Shown here: piece by piece, positions 49,656 to 59,500 of the stretch
Numbering within the stretch: the stretch's first letter is position 1
How the letters are laid out: every line of letters starts with the position of its first letter
Assembly (NCBI RefSeq): GCF_029223485.1
Contig: NZ_JARHTP010000008.1
Span: 413,375 to 477,374, forward strand
Reading direction: 5' to 3'
Source of the DNA: Streptomyces coacervatus
GTDB lineage: Bacteria; Actinomycetota; Actinomycetes; Streptomycetales; Streptomycetaceae
Length of the DNA: 64,000 nucleotides
The notes under the pieces: model-generated
What the model was told of the DNA's origin: nothing
Databases searched by the model: none
What the model saw: only the letters and a program-made list of their open reading frames with translations
Position numbers and translations under genes: made by a program

Positions 49656-51805
49656 GTCGTCTCGTCCTCCTCGGGTGCCGGTCCGTCGGACAGCAGGACC
49701 GGGAACGCGGTGAACAGAAGCCGTGCGGCGTCGAGCCGGGTGAGGGCGCGGGCCGCGGCAGGCAGATCGGCGGCCGCCTGACGCGGATCGCGCCCCTCGG
49801 CCAGGGCGAGCAGCACGGCCAGAACGGCGGTGAGCCACCCGGTGCCGCCCGGCTCCTCGCCGTACAGACCACGCTCGGGGTGCGCACGCCAGGCGAGGGC
49901 TGCCGCCGCGGCCGCGTACAGCAGACAACACCGCTCGGCAAGATCCAGCAGCTCGGGCGAGGAGCCGAGACCGCGGGACCGGTCGCGATGCGCCTCGGAG
50001 GCGGTGGAGAAGGTGTCGGCGAGGGCGGTACGCACGTCGCGCACAAGGGCCGCCGCCCGGTGTTCGCCACGTCCCGCGAGGTCCCGCGCAAGCCCTTCGG
50101 CGTGTGCGGCAAAGCCGAGGAGCACGAGGTCCTTGGGGCGGGCGGAGAGGTCGAGGGCGGCGGGGTCGAGGTCGGGCAGCGGGGCGCCGAAGGCGAAGAG
50201 GGTGTCGAGAGCGGGCGGGGGCGGCGGCTCGACGACGGGTGTGGCCCGGGGGTCGGGGGTGGGCGGCGCCGAGAGTCCGGAGGCCGACCCGGAAACGGGC
50301 GCGGAAGACACCGCCGGCCCGGAAGCCGAACCGGAAACAGGCGCCGAAGACACCGCCAACCCGGAAGCCGACCCGGGCTCAGGAGCGATCGGCGCCGCAA
50401 GGCCGGAAGCCGACCCTGGCTCAGAAGCGATCGGCGCCGCAAGGCCGGACGCCGACCGGGGGGCTGGGGCGGGCGGCGCCGCAATGGCCGGCGCGGGGCC
50501 CCCATCCATTGGCGACCGCATCTCGCCACCCGGGGCGGAGCCCGACTCCGATGCCGACCCCACCACACCATCCGAGGGGGAGCCCGGTTCCACCGCCGAC
50601 CCCACCGCACCACCCGGTTCCGCGCCATTCGGCTCCCCGAACACGGGGGCGTAGCCGGGGAGTTGGATGGCCACCGCCCGCAGTACCCCGAAGGGGCTCG
50701 TGTCGATCGACTCCACGACGGTGTTGTCCCGCTGGGCCTTGTCGACCATCGCGCCGGGGCCGTGGGCCAGGACGCCGCGGGCGCCCAGCAAGGAGCGCGA
50801 GCGGGACAGTGTGGACGCCGTCAGGCGGGTGGCGACGCGTTTGACGATCGATGAGCACAGGCCGAACGTCGCCGGTGACAGGTGGGCGTAGCGGGCGGCG
50901 GTCAGGGACAGCAGGTCCGCCGCGAACAACTCGGCCGCGGCGACGGCCAGTTCGCGGGAGCCGTTGCCGGTGTCGGCCACCGGGACTCCGCCGACCCGCC
51001 TGCCTCGCGTGAACCGCAGTGCCGTACGCAGCGCCGTGTCGGCGGTGGCCAGGCAGGCCGCCGTACTGAGCAGCCGTACCACCTGCTGGGCCCGCATCGC
51101 GCCCGCGAGGCCGCCGCCCATGTCCCCGATCACTGCCGTCCGAGGCACCGGAGTTCCCTCGAAGACCAGGTCGGCGAAGTCGATGCCACGCATTCCCGTG
51201 ACGGGCTGCGCGGACTGCCGCCGTACCCGTGCCAGTTCCCGCGGACCGAGCAGCACCGCCGTGAACGCGGCCGGGCCGCGCGGTGCCGTGCGGGCCACCA
51301 CGACCGCGGCGCCCGCGGTGGCCCCGCGTCCGACGAGCCATTTGCGGCCGGTCAGTCGGAAGCCGCCGTCCCGCGCCGGATCGAGGCGGCACTCGCCCGC
51401 GAGGACATCGCTGCCCGAGCGCTCCTCGGAGAGTGCGAAGGCGATCGTCCGCCCCTCCTGCACCCAGTCGGCGACGGTCTTCGCCTGCTCGGGGGTGCCC
51501 GCCGCGAGCACCGTCATCACGGCGGAGCAGGAGAGCAGGGTGGCGGGCATGACCGCGGCATCGCGGCGGGCCGCCACACGCACCAGCTGGAGCGTGTCGT
51601 CGAGTCCGCGCAGTGCGCCGCCCAGGGAAGGGGGCAGATAGGCGAGCGGGAAGTCGACGGAGTCGAGGCGGGCGGCGAAGGCGTGCGGGAAGTCCCCGCG
51701 GGTGTCCCGGGCCACGGCGGCCGCGAAGCCGTAGACGTTCTCGGGGCGCCAGGGGTCGCCGAGCAGTTCGTCGAGAAGCGCCGCGGCGGCAAAGGGGGCC
51801 GTCAT
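49652..51805 (-). CDS. Acyl-CoA dehydrogenase-like flavoprotein (2) with repetitive linker
   Basis: A 717-residue relative of the previous gene. The dehydrogenase core is residues 1-390 (IAFALSEERSGSDVLAGE, GFRLTGRKWLVGRGA). An insert at about 400-545 is made of degenerate repeats rich in Ser, Ala, Pro and Gly with the core PGSASGLAAPIA. A C-terminal helical domain follows (DLVLLGFAAHAEGLARDLAG). The insert is low-complexity and likely flexible. The start ATG 51805 overlaps the PfaD stop (ATGA). Substrate unknown, presumably the same acyl chain as its neighbour. Confidence 0.8.
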   Translation of the reverse strand: MTAPFAAAALLDELLGDPWRPENVYGFAAAVARDTRGDFPHAFAARLDSVDFPLAYLPPSLGGALRGLDDTLQLVRVAARRDAAVMPATLLSCSAVMTVLAAGTPEQAKTVADWVQEGRTIAFALSEERSGSDVLAGECRLDPARDGGFRLTGRKWLVGRGATAGAAVVVARTAPRGPAAFTAVLLGPRELARVRRQSAQPVTGMRGIDFADLVFEGTPVPRTAVIGDMGGGLAGAMRAQQVVRLLSTAACLATADTALRTALRFTRGRRVGGVPVADTGNGSRELAVAAAELFAADLLSLTAARYAHLSPATFGLCSSIVKRVATRLTASTLSRSRSLLGARGVLAHGPGAMVDKAQRDNTVVESIDTSPFGVLRAVAIQLPGYAPVFGEPNGAEPGGAVGSAVEPGSPSDGVVGSASESGSAPGGEMRSPMDGGPAPAIAAPPAPAPRSASGLAAPIASEPGSASGLAAPIAPEPGSASGLAVSSAPVSGSASGPAVSSAPVSGSASGLSAPPTPDPRATPVVEPPPPPALDTLFAFGAPLPDLDPAALDLSARPKDLVLLGFAAHAEGLARDLAGRGEHRAAALVRDVRTALADTFSTASEAHRDRSRGLGSSPELLDLAERCCLLYAAAAAALAWRAHPERGLYGEEPGGTGWLTAVLAVLLALAEGRDPRQAAADLPAAARALTRLDAARLLFTAFPVLLSDGPAPEEDETT
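50260..50480 (-). repeat. Degenerate tandem repeats coding Ser/Ala/Pro linker
   Basis: Within the second dehydrogenase gene, units such as GGCTCAGGAGCGATCGGCGC and variants recur about every 48 bases, coding for about five copies of a 16-residue unit (PGSASGLAAPIA-like). Such repeats change length easily by slippage. Confidence 0.65.
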
Positions 51806-53412
51806 GGCCGTACCTCCAGGGCCGGGTCGGGCTGCGGCACCGGGTAGTCGGCGATCGCGGGAGAGAGCGCGAGGCCGGCGGCCCGCAGCATCGACAGGCG
51901 CTGGTGGAAGGCGGCGCCGGTCATGAGGTGGCGGGCGACGTCGGCGACGCGGCGGTTCTGCGGGGCGGCCAAGTAGGTGCCCCGCACCCAGGAGTTGAAG
52001 CTGCCCATCGCCGGGCCGCACCAGATCTGGTAGTCGACCGCGCGGTCCGCCTCCCCCGTCTTGGCCCAGCGCGAGGCCATGCCCAGGTACCAGCGGAAGA
52101 TCAGCGCGGCCCGTCGTTTGGGGCTGGCGGCGGCGCGGGCGAGCTGGTCGGGGTCGCGGCGCTCGAAGTAGGAGACGGTCTCCGCCCAGACATCCTCCAG
52201 GGGACGCCGGAAGATCTGCTTCTCGATACGGGTGCGGGCCGGGGCCGGGATCGCGTCGATGCCGTCGTGGTCGCGGTAGAGCTCGTAGAGGAGCCGGGCC
52301 CGCATCGGGAACAGCGTGCCGCGCTTGAGGACCTGCAGCTCGACGCCCATCTCGAACATGTCCGCCGCGGGTGCCATCTCGAAGTCCGCGAGGTCGGCCT
52401 GCGCCAGCATCTCCTTGACCTGCGCTGAGGTGCCGGCCTCGATGCAGGACTGGTTGACGGAACCGGTCACCACATAGTCGGCGCCCATCGCGAAGGCCGC
52501 CCAGGCAGCCTCGGGCGTGCCGATGCCGCCCGCCGCCCCGACCCGGATACGTACCGGATACCCCAACTCCCGCATCAGTCCGTCCCGTTGACGGGTGATC
52601 ACCGGTAGCTGTGCGGGCAGCGGGCGCCGGTCGGTGTGCCCGCCGGAGTCGGCCTCCACGGTGATGTCGTCCGCGAGCGGCACCCGCTCGGCGAGCCGCG
52701 CCTGCTCCGCACTGATCGCGCCCTCCTCCAGCAGCGCCCGCACGATCGCCTCGGGCGCGGGCCGCATGAACAGCTCCGCGAGCTCCGTACGGGAGATCTT
52801 GGCGATGACCTTGTTCTCGGCGACGACCCCGTACGGCCCGCCCGCGCGCAGCCCGGCCAGTCGGTAGCGCACGATGTGCGGGGTGAGCGCCAGGAACGCG
52901 GAAGCCTCCACGCAGGGCACCCGGTGCTTCAGATACAGGTCGACGGCGGTGCGCTCCAGGCGTTCCTCGACGGGGCTGTGGATGAGGTTGCAGGCGTACG
53001 GCAGTCCCGGGATCTCGTTCGCGAAGCGCACCAGCGCCTTCTCGACCGCCTCGGGCAGCAGCCCGGCCGCCCCGTACGAGCCGAGGTAGCCGGCCCGGGC
53101 CATGGCGATCACCAGGTCGGCGGAGGCGATCCCGTTCGCCATGGCGCCACTCATGTATGCCTCGCGCACCCCGTGGGTCTCCAGGAAGGCGGCGCTGCCC
53201 AGGCGTTCGGGCCCGAGCGGCGGCACGGCGGCGACGATCTCGTGCTCCCCGCCGGCCCGGACGCCGCCACCCGCGGCGGCGCCGAGGCCGTACGGCCCGC
53301 GCAGGATGTAGACGGGCTCGTCCAGGCGCATCAGCGCCTCCTGGATCCCGCAGTCGCCGACCGCGGGGGCCGCGGGTCCGCTCCACCGCGGCCGCGGCTG
53401 CATGGTGCTCAT
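51802..53412 (-). CDS. pfaD: PfaD-like enoyl reductase of PUFA-type synthase
   Basis: A 536-residue FMN-dependent enoyl reductase of the PfaD/FabK-like nitronate-monooxygenase superfamily. It has a TIM barrel with VREAYMSGAMANGIASADLV, YACNLIHSPVEERLE, VRIRVGAAGGIGTPEAAWAA and ADYVVTGSVNQSCIEAGTS. It reduces selected enoyl-ACP intermediates during iterative PUFA-like chain building. Homologous stand-alone pfaD follows pfaC in marine PUFA clusters. ATG 53412 with GAGGAG upstream. It is the first gene of the coupled block ending with the PPTase. Confidence 0.93.
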   Translation of the reverse strand: MSTMQPRPRWSGPAAPAVGDCGIQEALMRLDEPVYILRGPYGLGAAAGGGVRAGGEHEIVAAVPPLGPERLGSAAFLETHGVREAYMSGAMANGIASADLVIAMARAGYLGSYGAAGLLPEAVEKALVRFANEIPGLPYACNLIHSPVEERLERTAVDLYLKHRVPCVEASAFLALTPHIVRYRLAGLRAGGPYGVVAENKVIAKISRTELAELFMRPAPEAIVRALLEEGAISAEQARLAERVPLADDITVEADSGGHTDRRPLPAQLPVITRQRDGLMRELGYPVRIRVGAAGGIGTPEAAWAAFAMGADYVVTGSVNQSCIEAGTSAQVKEMLAQADLADFEMAPAADMFEMGVELQVLKRGTLFPMRARLLYELYRDHDGIDAIPAPARTRIEKQIFRRPLEDVWAETVSYFERRDPDQLARAAASPKRRAALIFRWYLGMASRWAKTGEADRAVDYQIWCGPAMGSFNSWVRGTYLAAPQNRRVADVARHLMTGAAFHQRLSMLRAAGLALSPAIADYPVPQPDPALEVRP

Positions 53413-53469
53413 CTGTCTTCTCCTCGTGGCTGCGGTGCTGCGGTGTGCCGTCGATCGTCTGCGGCGCCG

Positions 53470-53536
53470 TCGTGGCTGGTCGCGCCCCGCGGCGGAGCCG
53501 CATATCGATGCAGCCCCGCGCCCCTTTCGGGGCGCT
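53470..53536. repeat. Streptomyces interspersed repeat ending in hairpin
   Basis: GTGGCTGGTCGCGCCCCGCG, GGCGGAGCCGCATATCGATG and CAGCCCCGCGCCCCTTTCGG form a repeat often seen between Streptomyces genes. It ends in a perfect hairpin GCGCCCC-TTTC-GGGGCGC. A related copy is at 31058-31093. Confidence 0.65.
53518..53535 (-). terminator. Hairpin after pfaC
   Basis: A 7-base perfect stem GCGCCCC/GGGGCGC with a TTTC loop lies 11 bases after the pfaC stop. It could end or weaken the pfaA-pfaC transcript before pfaD. Confidence 0.55.
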
Positions 53537-53546
53537 GCCGAACCGC

Positions 53547-56500
53547 CTAGTCGTGGTGGATCTCGATCGCGAGGTCACCCAAGCGGTAGATCCGCAAGGT
53601 CGACTTCCAGACGTATGCGTCGCCGAGCAGGATGATCCGGCCCGGTTCGCGGCGGATCTCCTTGATGTGGACGTCGAATTCCATGTCGGGGTCGGTGCGC
53701 AGGATCTGGCCCCGGTAGGACCAGGTTGTGTCGATGCCCGTGGCGAGTGCGAAGCGTGGGTTGCGCAGGCCCTCGGTGAGGCCGGTCTCGACGGCGTACA
53801 CCTGCATGCCCTGCAGCAGCGCCTCGACGCCGAGGGAGCCGGGCATCACGGGGTCGCGGTGGAAGTGGCAGGAGAAGTACCACTCGTCGGGGCGGATGGA
53901 GCGGTGTCCGCGGAGGTATCCCTGGCCGTGTTCGCCGCCGCCCGGCAGGATGTCGACCCACTCGACGAGGTCGAGGTGCCCGCCGGCCAGTCGCGGCCCG
54001 CGGCGCGCGGCCTCCGCCGCCCGGTGGTCGCCCAGGTCGATGCGCCGGGTGCCGGGCGGCCGGGACGGCTGTGTGTCCAGCCACGGCAGCACGTGCTGCC
54101 CCTTGTCGAGGCCGACCTGGTGGGCGAGCGCCTTCTCGTTGAAGTAGCCGAAGAGGGATTCGCCGGTGTAGAAGACCTCGCCGTCGCAGGAGAGTTCGTA
54201 GGAGAAGTTCTGCAGGATGGAGCCCGGCATACGGTCGCTGGACAGCAGCGTCGAGCGGTGTTGGACGGTCTTGCCGCGCAGGTCGACGTCCTTGACGAGG
54301 GTGGCGTGTCCGTCGAGGTTGCGGATGCTGAACTGCTCCTCGGGGAAGGGCAGGGTGGCGCCGAGGTAGTAGCCGAGGAGGATCGCCGCCTGGAGGCTGG
54401 ACTCCATGTAGACGCAGTTGGGCATGTACGGGTGGCCGTTGTCGGCGTAGTACCAGGCGTCGTCGGGCGAGTCGTACTCGGTGACCATCACGGCCCCGCG
54501 CTTGAGCGTGCCGCGTGTGCCTTCGAGCTTCATCACCCGGTCGACGAAGAGGAAGTCGCCGTTGGGGATGTACGGGGCCCTGCTGTCGGCGTAGATCTCG
54601 AACTCCGGGCCCATGGCTGTCGCCAGGTCGCCCTTGGCGGCGTGCGCCATGTGGAACTCGTTCAGCAGCGCGGGCTCCGAGGTCGCCGGGGAGAGCCGGC
54701 CGAGGAAGTGCGGGACGGTGCCTGCGGTCTCCGGGCGGTAGGGCGTGCCGGGTTTCTCGCGGAGGCGGATGCCCAGGCCGGTGACGCTGATCGACGGGGT
54801 GCCGTCGCGCAGCACGACCACGTCGGCGACGAGCGACGGCCGGGGCAGGAGCGTGAGCTCCGTGATGTCGATGCGGTATTCGATACGGGCGTTGCGCGGG
54901 GTGATCTGTCCGCGCACCTTCACCTCGGTCCGCAGGTCCGGCACGGGCTGGAAGCGGGCGTCGGGGAGGGTGAGGTGCAGGCCGAGGGAGAGGGCGTAGG
55001 CCTCCAGGAGCTGTACCGCGCCCTCGGCGACCAGCGACCCTGCCAGCACGGGGTCGTCGGGGAAGTGGCTGGTGAAGTACCAGGCGTCGGGGGCGAGTTC
55101 CTTCACGGCCTCGATCCGCCCGAGCCCGTGGCTGCCGCCCTTGCGGTCGAGGACGGTGACCTCGTCCGCCATCAGCAGCGGCCGGGTGGGCAGCCGCAGG
55201 GAGGTGTTGCAGCCGGGGGGTTGGCGGTGGCCGGGTCCGAAGACGTCGGCGATCCGGCCTTCCGCGAGGGCGTCGAGGTCGGCGGAGGTGAGGGAGGTGC
55301 GGTGGGTGGTGGCCAGGGGCTTGAACGCCGTACGCCCGGGATCGGACGGGGTCTTGAGCCCCGGAGCCACCCTCCCCTGCACCAGGCCCGGCGAACTCTC
55401 CAGCTCCTCGTCCGTGAAGAAGCCCGCGCAGGCGTTGTTGAGTTTGAGGATGAGCTCGCCGTCGGCGTAGCAGTCGTAGTGGAAGAAGAAGAGCAGGGTG
55501 TCGCCCTGGCGGACGAACTGGTCGATCCAGATGTCGTAGCGCAGGGTCTGACCGGTGCGCGGCAGGTCTCCCAGGAAGCTGAGGCTGCTGTCGAGGAGAC
55601 GGTAGACGCGCTGGCCGCGGTTGGTGAAGTCCGCGCCGAGATAGCTGATCAGCAGCAGGTCGCACTGGCCGGCCTCGATGGTGACCGCGGGTGGGACCTG
55701 GCCGTCGACGGCGTACCAGGCGTCCTCGGGTACGTCGTACTCGGTGCGGATGAAGGAAGGCTTGAACTCCCCTGGTTCCGCGTCGAGTTGAGTGACACGG
55801 GTGGCGAAGAGGTAGGGCGGGGCGGGGAGTCGTACGCGACGGTCGTAACCGTCGATGCGGGTGAAGCGGGGGCCGAAGACATTGCCGACCTTGCCGACGG
55901 CGAACTCCAGGAGGTCGTGTTCGTCCCAGACGACGCCCTCGGGTTTCGGCGGACGCGGGGTCGCCGGCGCGGGCCGGGCGGACGTCGAGGCGGACAGCAC
56001 CGCCGTGAGTTCCTCCCGCAACTCCCGCTGGGCGTCCAGGACTTCCTGATGCGCCTCCAGGATCTCGGCGCGCAGGCTGCGCACCAGGGTCAGGGTGGCC
56101 GCCGATTGGTCGTCCGCGGACCGGTCCGACTTCCGCGGCTGCTGCGGCTTCTCCGGTACGGGCAGGGGGGCACCGAAGATGGCCGGGCGGGACGGCACAT
56201 CGGCGCGCTCGGCCTGCGGCGCACCGGCATCCGGGGCAGCTGCGGCTACGGCGGGGAGCATCGTGATCGGTTCCCGCTCCAGCGAGAGCGCGGGTACGGG
56301 CGGACCGTCGGGGCGGGTCGGCATCGCGGTGTCCCATTCCGTGGCGTGGAATTCCGTGGCGTGGAGTTCCGGGGCTTGGTCGAGGGCCCGGGCGGGCACC
56401 GGGACGGGGGGTGACGGGGCGGGAAGGGCCGGGGGCGGCGGGACTACTGCTGTCGCCGTCGGCGCGGGGGTGGCTCCGACGGGCGTCGGGGCGGGCGGGA

Positions 56501-59500
56501 CGGCGGACGCTCCCGCCGGGACCGGCTCGGAGGCGTCAGCGACCGGCACCGGCGGCACGGCACGGTCCTGCGGCTCGGCACCGCCGCCCCGTGCGGACGC
56601 CACCGGCACAGGCTCCGCCGGGAGCACACGTGCCGCCGGGACCGGCAAGGACACCGGGGCAGGCACCCGGGCCGGCGGAACGGCGGCCCGTCGTACCTCC
56701 GCCACCACCGGTGCGGCCGCCGCCGTCACCAGCGGAGCGACCGGGGTGCCGCCCACCGTGAAGGTGCGCAGGCCCGGCGGGCGTCGGCGGGCTGCCGTGC
56801 GGGGGCGGAACGGGGTCAGGTCGACCGGGACGCCATGGGTTGCCAGACGGGCGACGAGGCGGGCGGTGTCCGTGGCGCCGCGGGCTCCCCGGCGGTCGAC
56901 GGGGACCGAGAGGTGCGGGTCGTCGCCGAGGGTCTCGTGGATCCAGCGGGTGCAGGTGCTGGAGGGCCCGACCTCGATGAAGCAGCGGAAGCCGTCCTCG
57001 TACGCCCGTCGGATCAGACGGGGGAAGTCGACGGTCTCGCGCAGCGTCACGGCGATGTTGTGGGCGACGACGTCCTGGTCGAGGGCGCCGACGGGCGCGT
57101 AGTGGCGACTGCTGTAGAGGACCAGGTCCCCCACGTCGCCGGTCGGATAGCGGTTCAGGTCGGCCAGTTCCGGCAGCACGCCGTCCACCACCGGGCAGTG
57201 CATGACGTGGTTGGCGGGAGAGCGTGCGCTCTGGCAGCCCAAGTCGTCGATCAGGTCACGGCATTGGGCGGGATCGCCCGCGACCACGACCTCCGTCGGC
57301 GTGTTGACATGGGTGATGAAGACGCGGTCGTGTCGCTGCACGGCGGCGCGGACGGAGTCCACGGGCGCCAGCAGTACGTGCGTCGCCCACACCTGCTGGT
57401 CCGGTACCTCGTCCCCGAGGCCCCACAGCGCGCGCACCGTCTTCTTCGGGCCCCGCAGCCGGTCGACGAAGAGCGGCGAGGCGTCGATCTTCGTCGTCGC
57501 GCGGGCCTCCTTGACCCAGCCGCCGGTCGCGAACAGCATGCTGCTCTCGCCGAGGCTGTAGCCGAACGCGCCGTGCACCGGCACCCCGAGCACCTCGCGC
57601 ACCAGGTCGGTGGAGAGCAGGGCGTAGCTGGTGCCGACGGCCAGCATCAGCGGGATGTCCTCGATCAACTCCGCCTCGCGGCCCATCAGTTCACGCCGGT
57701 CGAGCGGCGCGAGCGCACGCGGGTACAGCGCCGCCGAGCGCAGCATCTCCGCGGGCAGTTCGGCCTGCGTCTCGAAGCGGGGCAGGAGCCCGGGGAAGGC
57801 CCGGAAGAGCGAACGCCCCAGGCCGAGATACGAGTTGAAGGCGCCCGGGTACACCAGTGCCGTCTTCGTGCCCGGCCCGCCCGCCGGACGGGCGGCGAAG
57901 CAGCTCCCGGACGGCGAGGTCCACTCGCCGCCCGCCCGGTACACCCCCGGCAGGTCCTTGACGGCCTGCTCCAACTGCCGTACGAGCCCGGCCGGATCGT
58001 CGGCGACCAGTACGGCCTTGAGGGCGGCGGGCCGGTCCTCGTCGAGCCGTGCCGCCCAGTCGCCACCGCTCTCGACGGCATCGCGCAGTTCGCCCAGCCG
58101 TCGCATCAGGGTGTCGATGTCGTCGGCGCCGACGGGCACGACGAGGCTGCCGCCGGAGCGCACCCAGTCGGTGGCGGCCACCTCGCCCCGTGTCTGCGCG
58201 CCGCCGAGCACCACATGGGCGTGGCTGCCCGCACTGCCGGTGACGCTGACCGAGGCCACGCGGCGCCCTTCGCGGCGTTCGCGGAGCCAGGGCCGCGAGT
58301 CGCCGGCGAGGAAGAACGCGGACCCGGCCAGCCGGGTGCCGTCGAGGCCTTCGGGTGCGACGGGCTGGTAGCCGTAGTGCAGGCAGAGCGCGGCCCTGAT
58401 GACGGAGGCGAGCGCGGCGGCACAACCGGTGTCCCCCACCCCGGAGCCGACCGCACTGACCGCGGTCCGCAGCACCCCGCCCGCCCGCTCGGCCGACCAC
58501 ACCCGGGTGAGGCCTTCCAGCGTCCCGTCCTGCGCGGCCCCGGCCTCCACGAGTTCGACGTCGGCCGGTGTGACCCCGGCGGCGGCGAGGGCCTCCTCCG
58601 CCGCGGCGGCGACCAGGTCCGGCGCCGGCCGGGGGTCGAGGTCCGGCGAGTGGTGGACGGCCAGGGCGTCGACGGTGGCGTACACCGTGCGCCCGGGCGG
58701 GACGGAGCCCGGCCGGGTGACGACCATGGCACCGGCGCCGTCACCGAGCACGCTCCCGGGCTCCAGCAGCTCCCGGGCGAGCGTGGACTCCGGGCCGGCG
58801 GCCAGATCGACGGCTCCGACCAGCACCGCCTCGATGCTCGGGTCGAGCAGCAGCAGCCGGGCCGTGTCGAGGGCGTCGACACCGACGGAGCTGTCGGAGG
58901 AGACCGTGAAGGAGGGGCCGGTGAGGTTCCACAGGGAGGAGATCCGTGCGGCCATGATGTTGCCGATGTAGCTGAGGACCTCGTTGGCCTCGATGGAGTC
59001 GTGGATGCCGTCCCGGGCGGCCCTGGTGAGCTCGGCCAGCTGCTCGTCCGTCGGCTCCAGACCGGCCGCGGCGCACCAGGCGGCGAGCTTGCGCCCGAGC
59101 GCATAACGGGCCCCGTGCCCCTCGGCGCTGGGCTCCATCTCCATGCCGAGGACGACGGCGACCCGCCGCCCCTTCGCCGCGTCCTTCCCGCCGGGTCCGG
59201 GACGCTCGTACCCGGCGTCCTTGAGCGTCTCCTCCGCGACCCGCATCATCAGCAGGTGCTGCTGGTTGAAGTGGTCGAGGTCCTTGGGCGGGATGCGGTA
59301 CGAGGTGGCGTCCACCTCGAAGCCGTCGATGTACGCGGCCTGCGGTGCGCCACTGCCACCGAGCGTCTCGAACCCGCGCCACCGGTGAGGCGGCAACTCC
59401 CCTACGGCAGCGGCGCCTTCGTACCCGGCGCGCTCGAACTCGTCAAGCGTGGTGAAGGATCCGAAGTGCGCGCCCATACCGATGACGGCGAGGGCGGGCG

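Noticed and set aside
31058..53536. The two GC-rich interspersed repeats as attachment sites or insertion-element ends
   Set aside because: They match short repeats common between genes across Streptomyces and do not flank a mobile unit.
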